Counted from the first letter of the stretch, positions 1 through 7,944 are shown. The stretch: DNA of 56,000 bases from JAHITU01 sp043800905 (GCA_043800905.1 JAZDMO010000002.1:1-56000); one strand, 5' to 3'. Notes: generated by a model from the sequence alone, not told the origin. Made by a program: numbers and translations.

Positions 1-103
1 ATATTTAAAATACTACAACGAACATAGATTACATATGGGAATTGATTTAAAAACACCGAGCCAATTATTAACAGAGTGTTTCCAAGCTATTGGTTAGAAA
101 ACG
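1..103 (+). mobile_element. Right part of an IS481-like element (second copy)
   Basis: The first 97 bases match the 3' end of the transposase gene of the complete element at 6964-7909, in the opposite orientation. The terminal repeat TTTCCAAGCTATTGG is present and the element appears to end at AAAACG (98-103), as the complete copy does at its transposase-3' end. The rest of this copy lies outside the window. Confidence 0.85.
2..97 (+). CDS. Transposase, C-terminal end only (partial)
   Basis: Thirty-one codons and a TAG stop, cut by the window edge. The translation (YLKYYNEHRLHMGIDLKTPS, then QLLTECFQAIG) is the same as the C-terminus of the transposase at 6970-7851, so the two copies are recent duplicates. 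The last codons lie inside the terminal inverted repeat of the element. Whether the rest of this copy is intact cannot be seen. Confidence 0.85.
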   Translation, partial: YLKYYNEHRLHMGIDLKTPSQLLTECFQAIG

Positions 104-169
104 TATTTTTAACATTCTATTGACTCACTTGTGAGCCGATAAAATTTTGATAGTTTTTCCAAACAAAAG

Positions 170-185
170 TGGTCCAACCACTCCT
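170..185. repeat. Short repeat TGGTCCAACCACTCCT, copy 1
   Basis: A 16-bp sequence containing the hairpin GTGGT-cca-ACCAC (here with a preceding G). The identical 16 bases recur at 55716-55731. Both copies lie in non-coding DNA next to a transposase fragment. Its role is unknown. Confidence 0.5.
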
Positions 186-200
186 GTTTTAATTTTTGCT

Positions 201-249
201 AGATTGCCACGATTAGATTTTTATTAAAAAATCTAATCTCGCAATGACA
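201..249. repeat. REP-like palindromic element
   Basis: Conserved ends AGATTGCCACG and CTCGCAATGACAG enclose a copy-specific palindrome (GATTAGATTTTTATTAAAAA... returning as ATCTAATC). The same end sequences occur at 5784, 11607, 13151, 14124, 15797, 30343 and 32924. The ends resemble the widespread intergenic repeat with the core CGTCATTGCGAG...GCAATCC. Confidence 0.7.
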
Positions 250-290
250 GATTTTGCGAAGCAAAATCTGTTACAAAAAACTTTGTTTTT

Positions 291-417
291 CGTCTTTGCG
301 AGAAAGGATAATTTAGTAACCCGGTTACTGAATAAAAACTAACACGGATGCCTAAAGAGATTTAAATTTATAAACTAAAGTAACCGGGTTACTAAATTAT
401 TGCTTTCATGGCAATCC
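291..417 (-). repeat. 126-bp interspersed repeat, copy A (inverted)
   Basis: About 126 bp, reverse-complementary to copies at 13151-13276 and 15797-15922. Landmarks are the inverted arms TTTAGTAACCCGGTTACT and AGTAACCGGGTTACTAAA, separated by a conserved AT-rich centre (TTTATAAATTTAAATCTTTA). REP-like ends (GCGAGAAAG / GGCAATCC) bound it. No ORF is present, so if mobile it would move in trans. Confidence 0.8.
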
Positions 418-428
418 AGTACCACAAA

Positions 429-454
429 ACGGGCGAGGCTGAAAGCCTCGCCCG
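429..454 (-). terminator. Intrinsic hairpin after the 75-aa gene
   Basis: A 12-bp GC-rich stem, ACGGGCGAGGCT-gaa-AGCCTCGCCCGT, placed after the 3' end of the minus-strand gene at 496-723. On the minus strand it is followed by TTTTGTGG, a short T-run. Confidence 0.6.
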
Positions 455-495
455 TCTTAATTTAAAATTTAAAATTCTAACTAAAAAATATCCCC

Positions 496-723
496 CTATT
501 GAAGAATATTTTTTAATTCGTCTTGGTATTTTCCCATCACTTCCATAGTCGCCGCCATTTGATCTTTTCCCTCTTTCATTTTTGCTTGAACCTCTAATCC
601 TATTTTTTGAAACAATTCTGGATTTGATTCTATAATTTTAAAAATTTTTTCTTGTTGTTCCTCTGGAACATTTTTGAGTTGAGATTTTAACATCTTCCTC
701 ATCATCATATCTTTTAAGCCCAT
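496..723 (-). CDS. Small conserved-type hypothetical protein (75 aa)
   Basis: A 75-aa, Met-, Lys- and Gln-rich, probably all-helical soluble protein that begins MGLKDMMMRKMLKSQLKNVP. It has no signal peptide or membrane segment. The start has no clear Shine-Dalgarno site, which is common in this window. It is followed by a GC-rich hairpin at 429-454 and preceded by another at 881-910, so it is probably a single-gene unit. I do not recognise a named family. The composition and helical pattern suggest a small structural or binding protein rather than an enzyme. Confidence 0.65.
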   Translation of the reverse strand: MGLKDMMMRKMLKSQLKNVPEEQQEKIFKIIESNPELFQKIGLEVQAKMKEGKDQMAATMEVMGKYQDELKNILQ

Positions 724-880
724 AGTATTTTAGGTTATTAGAGAATTAGGTTTTTAGGTTGTTAGGGAAAAAATCACTTTGTGATTTTTTCTTCTTAAAT
801 CTTAAATCCTAAATCTTAATTATTAACTAACAATATGTCTTATTTTAACATAGTTTAAATTTAACAAAAACTCCCCAAAT

Positions 881-910
881 GAAAAAGGCCTTCCGAAGAA
901 GTCCTTTTTC
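881..910 (-). terminator. Intrinsic hairpin between the 75-aa gene and the DUF2914 gene
   Basis: Stem GAAAAAGGCCTTC / GAAGTCCTTTTTC with a four-base loop. On the minus strand it lies about 115 nt after the stop of the DUF2914 gene. Confidence 0.6.
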
Positions 911-1024
911 ATAGTACCTAAGTAATGGCAAGCCATGACTCAAGTACTGATGTTATAATAACAAATCTCATTTTAAAGTCAACCCATAAAAACCCAGTAG
1001 GACGAAATTAAAAAGATGTCAAAC

Positions 1025-2092
1025 TTAAATTACTTCAAAACTAACTCTTCCGACAACCAAACCCTCTTTAGTCTCAACACTAACTCGCCACTTTCCTTTG
1101 TCCACACCAGAAACTAAAGAATATCCTCGATAACCTTGATTTCTTCCCCCCTTAATAGAATAAGAAATTTTATCGATGGTTTCCCATTCTTTATTAGTTG
1201 AATTATACTTTTGCCAAACATGAAAAATAAAAGTATTCAAATCAGTTGGAGCAAAAACAGAAGCATACAGATAAACAGAATCATTTGGCTTTATTTTTAT
1301 GAAACGATTTCCAACTGAATACCAAGGTAAATCAAATTTTTGAAAAACATATTCTCCTTGGATGTCTTTTCCGACGTAATCATAAATTCCAATTTCTTTC
1401 ATAGATAAGGGAATGGGTGGAATAATATTGAAAAAATATAAAAGATTAAAAACCAAAAAAACTCCCAACATATGAAGAGTAATTTTTCGTTTTCTTTTCT
1501 TTTTGTCTGCTTGAAAATAACGACTGATCACCAACATTAATAGATAAACGATGAGTACACTCAACATACCGCTCAAAAGAAAAATTCCTACTCCCATTTT
1601 TTTTAACACCACCGGTACAAAAAAAACTAAAAAAGAAAAAACAGCAATAAAAAGTAAATTTAATTGAAAGTCTATTTTTTCATACTTTTTCTTTAATTTT
1701 TCATTTCCTAAAAAGAAAAAAATTAAAACTAAAAGAAAAATCCAACTCACTTCCCAAGTCGCACTTTTAGTATAAAAAATAACATAACCGCTAAAAAGAT
1801 TACCGAAAGAAAATTGGGTAATTAAGGGCAAAATTCTTTGCAATTTTAAATTAGGATTTTTTCTGGCTTGATTTCGAGCCAAAAGAAAAATACAAACAGT
1901 AGTAAGTAATAGATAAAAAAGAAAAACGGAATTATCAAAAACTTGATCTACCCGATTAAGAGTTAAATTATCAAAAATAAAACCCAAAACAAAGAAAGAC
2001 ACCATCAAATATTTTTCATTTCGATCAAACCAACTTTTAGTTAAGTTAAGCCGTTTATTTATATTATTTTTTAAACCATACAAAGCGTTCAT
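1025..2092 (-). CDS. Multipass membrane protein with C-terminal DUF2914 domain
   Basis: A 355-aa protein. About six to seven hydrophobic segments fill residues 28-225, with a cytoplasmic Lys-rich loop (DKKKRKRK) near residue 197. A soluble domain of about 120 residues follows. That domain carries the pattern HVWQKY, then GGRNQGYRGY, KGKWRVSVET and VGRVSFEV, which is typical of the DUF2914 family, usually found at the C-terminus of bacterial membrane proteins. The function of DUF2914 is unknown; the domain would probably lie outside the membrane. The gene stands alone, with a hairpin downstream at 881-910. Confidence 0.8.
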   Translation of the reverse strand: MNALYGLKNNINKRLNLTKSWFDRNEKYLMVSFFVLGFIFDNLTLNRVDQVFDNSVFLFYLLLTTVCIFLLARNQARKNPNLKLQRILPLITQFSFGNLFSGYVIFYTKSATWEVSWIFLLVLIFFFLGNEKLKKKYEKIDFQLNLLFIAVFSFLVFFVPVVLKKMGVGIFLLSGMLSVLIVYLLMLVISRYFQADKKKRKRKITLHMLGVFLVFNLLYFFNIIPPIPLSMKEIGIYDYVGKDIQGEYVFQKFDLPWYSVGNRFIKIKPNDSVYLYASVFAPTDLNTFIFHVWQKYNSTNKEWETIDKISYSIKGGRNQGYRGYSLVSGVDKGKWRVSVETKEGLVVGRVSFEVI

Positions 2093-2285
2093 TTGTTTAG
2101 TAAATTAGTGGATTAGTTTTTAGTTTTTAGAAAAATTTATTTCCTCCTCTCCAGCCAATAAACTACAAATTTTTCTTTTTTAACTTTATAACTTTTGGCT
2201 TTCGATCCTTTTAAAACATTATAACAGAAAAACTACCAAATTAGTTATGGTGATTTTATTATTAAAAATTTAATTTAAAAAGCCA

Positions 2286-3032
2286 TTAATTTTCTTCTTT
2301 CCATTCGTCTATAAAATTACCATCTCGCTCTTGGTCTTCACGACTTCGTTGTCTTAATCTTTTTTTATTTTCAATCCATTCATTTCCGTTCCAATATTCT
2401 AAATAATCAAAATTTGTTTTGTATAAAGCTTTTTCTCCATAAACTGTTCCCACATAAAAATATTTTTTCTTTTCCGCCTGAGCTCGCAAAACCATATCTA
2501 TCATTAACCACATTCCTAAAGACTTGTAGGCATAATCAAGATCAAAAAACGAAAACCAAAAATGAGTCATTTTTTCATCGCTTACTTCAAAAACATAAGC
2601 GATAATTTTTCCCTGTTCGTCTTTATACTTATTTATATGCGTAATGAAATCAGCTTTTAAAATAGTTTTGAGACGATTCTCTGGCATAATTTCTTTACCA
2701 TGCCTTTTTTCAAAATAATTCAAACAAAATTTTATAAAAATTTTATCTTTAATATCAAATTTTTCCAGAGGAATTTTTTCAAAACTAAATTGATTTTCAA
2801 ACTTTCTTAAAACACGTCGATTTTCAGAATTCAAAGAAAAATCTTTTAAACGCAAACGAGCACTTCTTGCCATATAGAGAGTGTTCTTAATATTTTCTTT
2901 TCCAGAAAAAGGTAAAAAACCTTTTTCATAAATTTCACTTAACTTATCTTTTTTCTCTTTAATAGCATAATCACAATAGCCAAATGAGTAAGTGCTATAA
3001 GAATGAATAAATTCGCTTTTAAATTCTTTCAT
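2286..3032 (-). CDS. GNAT-fold protein related to arginyl/leucyl-tRNA-protein transferases
   Basis: 248 aa. Residues 36-85 contain GFLPFSGKENIKNTLYMARS followed by ARLRLKDFSLNSENRRVL, which resembles the segment of ATE/Bpt-type aminoacyl-tRNA-protein transferases (Y-x-R-S-x-R, F-x-x-S-x-x-x-R-R). The C-terminal half (HFWFSFFDLDYAYKSLGMWLM) fits the family's GNAT acyltransferase fold. The N-terminal cysteine cluster of true ATE enzymes is missing. Its first 14 nt overlap the end of the Mpl-like ligase gene, so the two are translationally coupled. That pairing would also fit a role in peptide or peptidoglycan modification using aminoacyl-tRNA, but this is inference. Confidence 0.6.
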   Translation of the reverse strand: MKEFKSEFIHSYSTYSFGYCDYAIKEKKDKLSEIYEKGFLPFSGKENIKNTLYMARSARLRLKDFSLNSENRRVLRKFENQFSFEKIPLEKFDIKDKIFIKFCLNYFEKRHGKEIMPENRLKTILKADFITHINKYKDEQGKIIAYVFEVSDEKMTHFWFSFFDLDYAYKSLGMWLMIDMVLRAQAEKKKYFYVGTVYGEKALYKTNFDYLEYWNGNEWIENKKRLRQRSREDQERDGNFIDEWKEEN

Positions 3033-4437
3033 TAAATTTTGTTTCTATAAAATTGATAATATTATCCAGCGTGCCTTCAAAGGAACCCGAACTTAACATT
3101 AAAACAATATCCTTATCTGTCACAGACATTTCTAATTTATTTTTCCAATCATTCACAGAAATGGTTTCTGTATTCACACCACTTTCTTTAATTCTGTTTA
3201 CAATTTCACCCAAACTTAATTGACTATGAGTATCAGCTCCTTGAGTTGGTGGAGTAAAAACAAAAACTTTCTGGCAATCTTCAAAAACGTCATCATACCA
3301 ATAAATTTTTTCTCGATTACGCCAACTAAAAGTATGTGGTTCAAAAATTATTTTTAAATTCTTTTTTGGAAAATGAATCTTAAGAGCTTCAATAGCGGCA
3401 CGAGCTTTGTCATAAGAGGATCCAAACCCTTCATAAACAGGAACTTCTGAATTTTTTGTTTTTAATTCAAGACGTCTTTTAATTCCCCTAAAACTTTCTA
3501 TTCCTTCCTTTAATTGTTCTGAAGTAATTAAATCTTTTTCCAAAAGTAAAGTTGTGACCCCAAGAATATTTTGAATATTGTGTTTACCAAGCAAACTGGT
3601 TTCTAAACTAATAATTTTTTCACCATTTTTTAAAATATCAAAACTAGAAATTTTTCCATATTTTATATTTTCTGCTAACCAAATTGGTTTTTTATCTTTT
3701 TCTAAACCATAGGTAACAACTTTAGAGTTAGATTTTTTTATCAGAAAATCAACATTAGGATTATCCAAACAAGCTATTAATAAACCATCAACTGGGGTCT
3801 TTTTCATCAATTCTTGGAATGGTTTTAAATATTCTTCGATTGTTGGAAAAATATTTACATGATCATGCTCAGCCGAAGTTAATAATAAATTGTCCGGTCG
3901 TAAATATAAAAATTTAGATTTGTTTTCTTCCCGATTAGCAGGATATTCATCACCTTCCATTACAAAAATATTTTCTTTCCCTAATTTAGAAGTATCGCTT
4001 TCATCTACAGGAATAGCCCCAATAAAATAACTTGGATCTTTACCAGCATTTTCTAAACAATGTGTTAACATCGCTGTACAAGTTGATTTAGCATAACTTC
4101 CTACTACAACAATATTTTCTGTTTCTTGGCTAAGCTCAGCAAGAACTTCTGGAAAGGTTTTTGTTTGTACCTCACTTTCCAAAGCAAACTTAACTTCTTC
4201 ATTAATATCTGGCCTCAATTTTGCATTCATTCCAATCACAATTAAATCGAGATTTTCAGGTAAATTATTTTTAGTATAACCAATTTTGTAAGAAATATTT
4301 TGTTTATCTAAATAATCACTCACGGGTGGATAACAACCCTCGTCCGAACCAGAAACCTCCCAACCCTTATCTTTCAAAAGTTTTGCTACGGCACTCATTC
4401 CCGCTCCAGCTATTCCTATAAAATACGCTTTTTTCAT
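3019..4437 (-). CDS. mpl: Mur ligase family protein, Mpl-like (UDP-MurNAc-peptide ligase)
   Basis: 472 aa, the usual length for Mur ligases. It has an N-terminal Rossmann-like motif (FIGIAGAGMSAVAKLL, residues 6-21), SDEGCYPPVSDYL (31-43) as in Mpl, the P-loop region GSYAKST (113-119), a central MEGDEYPANREENKSKFLYL block and LLGKHNIQNILG. Mpl ligates the recycled tripeptide to UDP-MurNAc; MurC is the close alternative. The canonical P-loop glycine before Lys (GTHGKT) is Ala here (AK), and the HH pair of Mpl after the third domain boundary is replaced by GSSYDKA. It is the first gene of a two-gene unit with the GNAT protein downstream. Confidence 0.75.
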   Translation of the reverse strand: MKKAYFIGIAGAGMSAVAKLLKDKGWEVSGSDEGCYPPVSDYLDKQNISYKIGYTKNNLPENLDLIVIGMNAKLRPDINEEVKFALESEVQTKTFPEVLAELSQETENIVVVGSYAKSTCTAMLTHCLENAGKDPSYFIGAIPVDESDTSKLGKENIFVMEGDEYPANREENKSKFLYLRPDNLLLTSAEHDHVNIFPTIEEYLKPFQELMKKTPVDGLLIACLDNPNVDFLIKKSNSKVVTYGLEKDKKPIWLAENIKYGKISSFDILKNGEKIISLETSLLGKHNIQNILGVTTLLLEKDLITSEQLKEGIESFRGIKRRLELKTKNSEVPVYEGFGSSYDKARAAIEALKIHFPKKNLKIIFEPHTFSWRNREKIYWYDDVFEDCQKVFVFTPPTQGADTHSQLSLGEIVNRIKESGVNTETISVNDWKNKLEMSVTDKDIVLMLSSGSFEGTLDNIINFIETKFNERI

Positions 4438-4462
4438 GAATTAAATTATAGCATACAACCGA

Positions 4463-4489
4463 AAACACCAGAGATATACTCTGGTGTTT
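4463..4489. terminator. Hairpin upstream of the Mpl-like gene
   Basis: AAACACCAGAG-tata-CTCTGGTGTTT, an 11-bp stem. It could end transcription entering from either side. No T-run longer than three follows on the plus strand. Confidence 0.4.
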
Positions 4490-4535
4490 AAGATTTTGGG
4501 AAAAGGGGTCAGCCACCTTTTTTTAAGAAACTGAA

Positions 4536-4653
4536 AGGACTCGACCCACAATCACTAAGTATATTTCTTCGCTACGCTCGAAATCTACTAAGTGTTGCTG
4601 GTCGCGGCTCGGAAAAGTGCGTTTAGCACTTTTCCTATCACCGTTCGAGTCCT
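4536..4653. other. tRNA-end-flanked structured element, copy 1
   Basis: Bounded by inverted 9-mers AGGACTCGA (4536) and TCGAGTCCT (4645), the usual sequence of a tRNA T-arm and 3' half. Inside lie AATCACTAAG, a hairpin with the loop core TTCGCTACGCTCGAA, CTAAGTGTT, GGCTCGG and a second hairpin AAAAGTGCG-ttta-GCACTTTT. The same order of blocks appears at 55297-55466 next to a tRNA-Leu gene. It has no ORF and no intact tRNA fold. Confidence 0.55.
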
Positions 4654-4678
4654 ATCAAAAATTCACAGATAATTAAAA

Positions 4679-4706
4679 ACCCCCGACAAAAAGTCGGGGT
4701 TTTTAA
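4679..4706. terminator. Strong intrinsic terminator
   Basis: CCCCGAC-aaaaa-GTCGGGG followed by TTTTT on the plus strand and preceded by A-rich sequence, so it could act in both directions. It closes the non-coding region after the tRNA-like element. Confidence 0.75.
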
Positions 4707-4794
4707 TTATTGTGGACTTAAGCGGAATAGAGCATAACCAAATCATTAAAGAATTGGAGTTGTTGCGAATTATTTCTCAATTAGAGGTATATAA

Positions 4795-4824
4795 ATAAAA
4801 AAAGCCCCAACCGAAGTTGAGGCT
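4795..4824 (-). terminator. Terminator of the HAD phosphatase gene
   Basis: On the minus strand, AGCCTCAAC-ttcg-GTTGGGGCT is followed by seven T residues, about 40 nt after the stop at 4861. Confidence 0.75.
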
Positions 4825-4860
4825 TGTTTTCTACTGAATGATTTTAATTCAAAAGGAAAC

Positions 4861-5418
4861 TTACTTTAATTGAGTTATTCTTGTATAAAATTCTTTCCAA
4901 GAAGAAACTCTGATTATATTCTGTCCTTCATTGATATGAAGATTATAGCCCCAAGAGAATAGAAACAAGTTTGGAACTACTCCAATAAGCGGTTTTAGTT
5001 TATGGTAATCATCATCAATATAAACATCAAGACCTCTGGCTGTATCAGCCTTACTTTTTCCAACTCCAGAACTAATAAAATCTATATTCAGATTTAGAGA
5101 AGAAAACCATTCTTTCGCAATACTTAGCCCTTTGTCTCGAGAAGTTATAATGACAATATGGTTGTTATTCGAAATAAGTTTCTGAATATATTTGATAGCA
5201 TCCTCAACTAATTCCAAATTTAGACCAAACTCTCTTGTTTCGTAGATTTTTTGTTGGAATGATTTATATTCCTCTAAAGAAAGGTAATCCCTTAAAAGAA
5301 TTTCTTTCCTTAATTCTTGTGAAGATACAATATGTCCAAAAATCTTTCGTAAATTTTTAATTTTGAGTTTGGCACAATTGGTAATAACTCCATCAAAATC
5401 AAGACCTATCTTTTTCAT
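4861..5418 (-). CDS. HAD-superfamily phosphatase / 5'-nucleotidase-like protein
   Basis: 185 aa from the ATG at 5418. This start was chosen over an upstream one because AAGGAG lies seven bases before it and because the catalytic motif follows at once: KKIGLDFDGVITN (HAD motif I, DxDGV). ITSRDKG is motif II and DVYIDDDYHK is motif IV. The family hydrolyses phosphomonoesters with Mg2+ and an aspartyl-phosphate intermediate. The size fits small deoxynucleotidase-like members; the substrate cannot be read from the sequence. Single gene with its own terminator. Confidence 0.8.
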   Translation of the reverse strand: MKKIGLDFDGVITNCAKLKIKNLRKIFGHIVSSQELRKEILLRDYLSLEEYKSFQQKIYETREFGLNLELVEDAIKYIQKLISNNNHIVIITSRDKGLSIAKEWFSSLNLNIDFISSGVGKSKADTARGLDVYIDDDYHKLKPLIGVVPNLFLFSWGYNLHINEGQNIIRVSSWKEFYTRITQLK

Positions 5419-5520
5419 AAAGAACTCCTTTTCCCAAAAGGTTAAGTAAATTATTCTAAATACACTATTACACAAATGATCTTAATTATCAATTATTTTA
5501 TTTTCCTTCTTGAAAATAAA

Positions 5521-5548
5521 AAACCAAGATTAAAAATCTTGGTTTTTT
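5521..5548 (-). terminator. Terminator after tRNA-Ala
   Basis: AAACCAAGATT-aaa-AATCTTGGTTT with T-runs on both strands. It lies just beyond the 3' end of the minus-strand tRNA-Ala. Confidence 0.7.
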
Positions 5549-5575
5549 ATTACAATAATATATTATTGTTTCTCG

Positions 5576-5648
5576 TGGACCTGACAGGACTCGAACCCGC
5601 CACCTCCTCAGTGCAAGTGAGGCGCTCTACCAGATGAGCTACAGGCCC
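5576..5648 (-). tRNA. tRNA-Ala (anticodon TGC)
   Basis: Reverse complement reads GGGCCTGTAGCTCATCTGG...; the anticodon arm CTCAC-TTGCACT-GAGG has TGC at the anticodon position, and the T-arm is GGCGGGTTCGAGTCCTGTC. Acceptor strands GGGCCTG and CAGGTCC pair, with one G-T. No CCA is encoded. Confidence 0.95.
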
Positions 5649-5783
5649 TTCTTCGATGCTGACGATTATATAAAAAATTTGATTATAAGTAAATACTAAA
5701 CAGAAAACTAACAAGCTGATTTCAAAATCACTCCTAAATATATAGAGCTGACAAAATATTTTAAATTAAAGTTGTTTTAATCT

Positions 5784-5858
5784 AGATTGCCATATCATAA
5801 AAAATTACACTATTGCAGTTAACTGCAATAGTGTAATTTTTTTTATTCGCAATGACGA
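5784..5858. repeat. REP-like palindromic element
   Basis: Ends AGATTGCCA and TCGCAATGACG enclose a 44-nt perfect palindrome with the centre CTATTGCAGTTAACTGCAAT. The ends match the family at 201-249; the palindrome is unique to this copy. Confidence 0.7.
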
Positions 5859-5873
5859 AACGAAAACAAGTAA

Positions 5874-5897
5874 GGCCCCGCCAGCTGGCGGAGCCTC
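5874..5897. repeat. GC-rich palindrome of the CCGCCAGCTGGCGG type
   Basis: GGCCCCGCCAGCTGGCGGAG continues to CC, a near-perfect palindrome in an AT-rich spacer before ddl. It is the same class of short GC-rich palindrome as CCTGCCTGCCGGCAGGCAGG elsewhere in the window. Confidence 0.5.
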
Positions 5898-5947
5898 ATC
5901 CATCTAATTGAAAATCTAAAATCTATAATTTATAATTCGAAATATCT

Positions 5948-6901
5948 TTAAATCAGAGATATTTCGATAAGGTGTTCCAAAAATTCAGGTAAATCACTTC
6001 CCACAGCTTTTAATGACAACGGAAAAAGAGAATTTTCAGTTAAACCTGGAAGCGAGTTTACTTCCAAAACATAAATTCCTCGTCTAGGAGAAACAATAAA
6101 ATCAGTTCTAGAATAATGACTCAAGCCTAAAGCCTGATGTACCTTTTTTGCTATATTCTGAATAGCTTCTTTTTCATTTTGGTTTAATCCAGCTGGACAA
6201 ATTCTTTGAGTCGCGTCTGAATATTTAGATTCATAATCAAAAAATTTATTTTTAGGACGAATTTCCACCGGCATTAAAGCATAAACATTTTCATTTCTAA
6301 AATTATCAATTACCCCACAGGTCACCTCTTTTCCTCCAATATATTCTTCCACTAAAACTCTATCGGCGTATTCAAAAATTTTATCCAAAGCTTCTTTTAG
6401 TTCAGCTCCTGTTTGTACCAAAGATACCCCTACAGAAGAACCTAAATTTAAAGGCTTCACAATCGTCGGCATAGGAAAAGAATTGAAAATTTCTCGCACA
6501 TCATAATTATCTTTTTGCAAAACCATAGAGATAGGAGTTTTTAAACCATTACGTAAAAATTCTTGTTTAGCCAAAATTTTATTCATCGCTAAAGCCGAAG
6601 GAATTCTTTTTGATCCAGTGTACGGAATTCTAAGATTGTCCAAAGTTTGCTGAATCCCTCCATCTTCTCCAAACTCTCCATGTAGGGCATTAAAAACCAA
6701 ATCCACACCAGACAAAATCTCACTGGGTTCTTTTTTAAAACCTCGTAAATACCAATCTCCATCCTTAGCAATAGCTACATCAAATAATTCATATTTATCA
6801 CTAGATAAATGTTCTAAAACAGAAGCGCCTGTTCGCAAAGAAATCTCATATTCGGAACTTGGCCCTCCACGAAGAACCGCTATTTTTTTACGGATTAACA
6901 T
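5948..6901 (-). CDS. ddl: D-alanine--D-alanine ligase
   Basis: 317 aa from the ATG at 6901; the ten codons before it are not family-like. ATP-grasp enzyme that joins two D-Ala using ATP for peptidoglycan. Visible motifs: KKIAVLRGGPSSEYEISLRT near the N-terminus (Ddl signature 1), NALHGEFGEDGGIQ, PYTGS, KPLNLGSSVGVS, EEYIGGKEVTCGV, and SRTDFIV...GIYVLEVNSLPGLT (metal-binding Glu/Asn, signature 2). Length fits the family. Single gene between a palindrome-rich spacer and the IS element. No Shine-Dalgarno site is seen. Confidence 0.95.
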   Translation of the reverse strand: MLIRKKIAVLRGGPSSEYEISLRTGASVLEHLSSDKYELFDVAIAKDGDWYLRGFKKEPSEILSGVDLVFNALHGEFGEDGGIQQTLDNLRIPYTGSKRIPSALAMNKILAKQEFLRNGLKTPISMVLQKDNYDVREIFNSFPMPTIVKPLNLGSSVGVSLVQTGAELKEALDKIFEYADRVLVEEYIGGKEVTCGVIDNFRNENVYALMPVEIRPKNKFFDYESKYSDATQRICPAGLNQNEKEAIQNIAKKVHQALGLSHYSRTDFIVSPRRGIYVLEVNSLPGLTENSLFPLSLKAVGSDLPEFLEHLIEISLI

Positions 6902-6963
6902 TATTTTAAGTATATCATGAAAGAAATTCAAAACTAAAAGCGAAAAGTGTAAAACTCAATCAT

Positions 6964-7909
6964 CGTTTTCTAACCAATAGCTTGGAAACACTCTGTTAAT
7001 AATTGGCTCGGTGTTTTTAAATCAATTCCCATATGTAATCTATGTTCGTTGTAGTATTTTAAATATTTTGGCATTTCTTTATTAACAATATTAACATTTC
7101 TTTTTAGTTTATCTAAACATTCTTCTCTTAAAGTTCTATTAAATCTTTCAATATGTGCGTTGTCATTTGGTTTACCCACTCTAGAATAGCGGTGATTCCT
7201 TTTTACTCTTTCTACAAACCATTTTCCAAACTCAGAACCATGATCAGTTTGAATCATTTCAAAATCAAAGACTGATTGTTTTTCTGCTTCATGAAGAAAC
7301 TCAACACTAGTTTTAGAATTTAATTTATCATATGCTTTAGCATAAGTAATTCTTGAATAAACATCAATTAAAGTTAGTACATAAATTCTTGATTTGGGTC
7401 CTGTCATTAAATGGACAGCATCAATTTGGACCAAAGAACCTGGTTTTGTTGGATATGGTCTTGTTACGGGCGGATGATATCTTTTCCAAGGTGATCTCTT
7501 TTTCATTAAACCATGTCTATCTATTGTTCTTCGAACCGAATTTAAAGAAACTTTAATTCCTTCATTTGATAGATGTTTATGAACCACTTCGCTGGTTCTA
7601 TTTGTTTTTAATCTTATCTCTACAATTTTATTGATGACCTCTTGTTTTAATTCTTTTGGGTGGTATTTAGGTCTTGATGATTTTGTCGGGATGGGGTAAT
7701 ACCCAATCTTCTTTGATTTCTTAACCCACTTGCTAATTGTTCCTGGAGATACTCCATATCTTCTAGCCACAGTTCTTACTCCATAGCCTTTGTAGACCAT
7801 GTGAGCTGCATCTCTACGAACTTTAGGCATATTTGGATTCTTTGTATACATAATGCTTGAATATTACACTTTTTTGTTAAAAGTGTTTCCAAGCTATTGG
7901 GATATTACG
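6964..7909 (-). mobile_element. Complete IS481-like insertion sequence
   Basis: 946 bp bounded by imperfect inverted repeats: CGTTTTCTAACCAATAGC... on the left and its counterpart ...GCTATTGGGATATTACG on the right, sharing CCAATAGCTTGGAAACAC. One transposase fills almost the whole element, and its last codons lie in the left repeat. No target-site duplication is evident. A second copy ends at 103 and a solitary right end lies at 40541-40566. Confidence 0.85.
6970..7851 (-). CDS. IS481/IS3-type DDE transposase
   Basis: 293 aa. An N-terminal helix-turn-helix (YGVRTVARRYGVSPGTISKW, residues 23-42) is followed by an integrase-core domain with the DDE triad: Asp in LVQIDAVHL, Asp in MIQTDHGSEF, Glu in HIERFNRTLREE. 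The C-terminal YYNEHRLHMGIDLKTPSQLL is typical of the family. It carries out cut-and-paste or copy-out transposition of the element. The reading frame is complete, with no frameshift, so it may be active. Confidence 0.92.
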   Translation of the reverse strand: MYTKNPNMPKVRRDAAHMVYKGYGVRTVARRYGVSPGTISKWVKKSKKIGYYPIPTKSSRPKYHPKELKQEVINKIVEIRLKTNRTSEVVHKHLSNEGIKVSLNSVRRTIDRHGLMKKRSPWKRYHPPVTRPYPTKPGSLVQIDAVHLMTGPKSRIYVLTLIDVYSRITYAKAYDKLNSKTSVEFLHEAEKQSVFDFEMIQTDHGSEFGKWFVERVKRNHRYSRVGKPNDNAHIERFNRTLREECLDKLKRNVNIVNKEMPKYLKYYNEHRLHMGIDLKTPSQLLTECFQAIG

Positions 7910-7915
7910 TAACTA

Positions 7916-7944
7916 TTGACTTTTTTATTAAAAATATATATAAT
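7916..7944 (+). promoter_or_regulatory. Promoter of the 155-aa membrane protein gene
   Basis: TTGACT, 17-nt spacer, TATAAT. The -35 box starts seven bases after the right end of the IS element (ATTACG, ending at 7909). The same distance is found at 40566-40573 upstream of the DEAD-box gene. Confidence 0.8.

Noticed and set aside
201..420. Possible CRISPR array from repeated GGATTGCC/GCAATGACG motifs
   Set aside because: The repeats are inverted pairs around palindromes, irregularly spaced and scattered over the whole window; no cas genes and no uniform spacers.
4712..4798. 28-codon GTG-start frame (ending ELLRIISQLEVYK) between two terminators
   Set aside because: No RBS, no promoter and no recognisable family; could be a relic of a gene but not enough support.
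6957..7916. Target-site duplication around the complete IS
   Set aside because: The bases next to the two ends (CAATCAT and TAACTAT) do not match; ends may be off by a few bases or the duplication has decayed.
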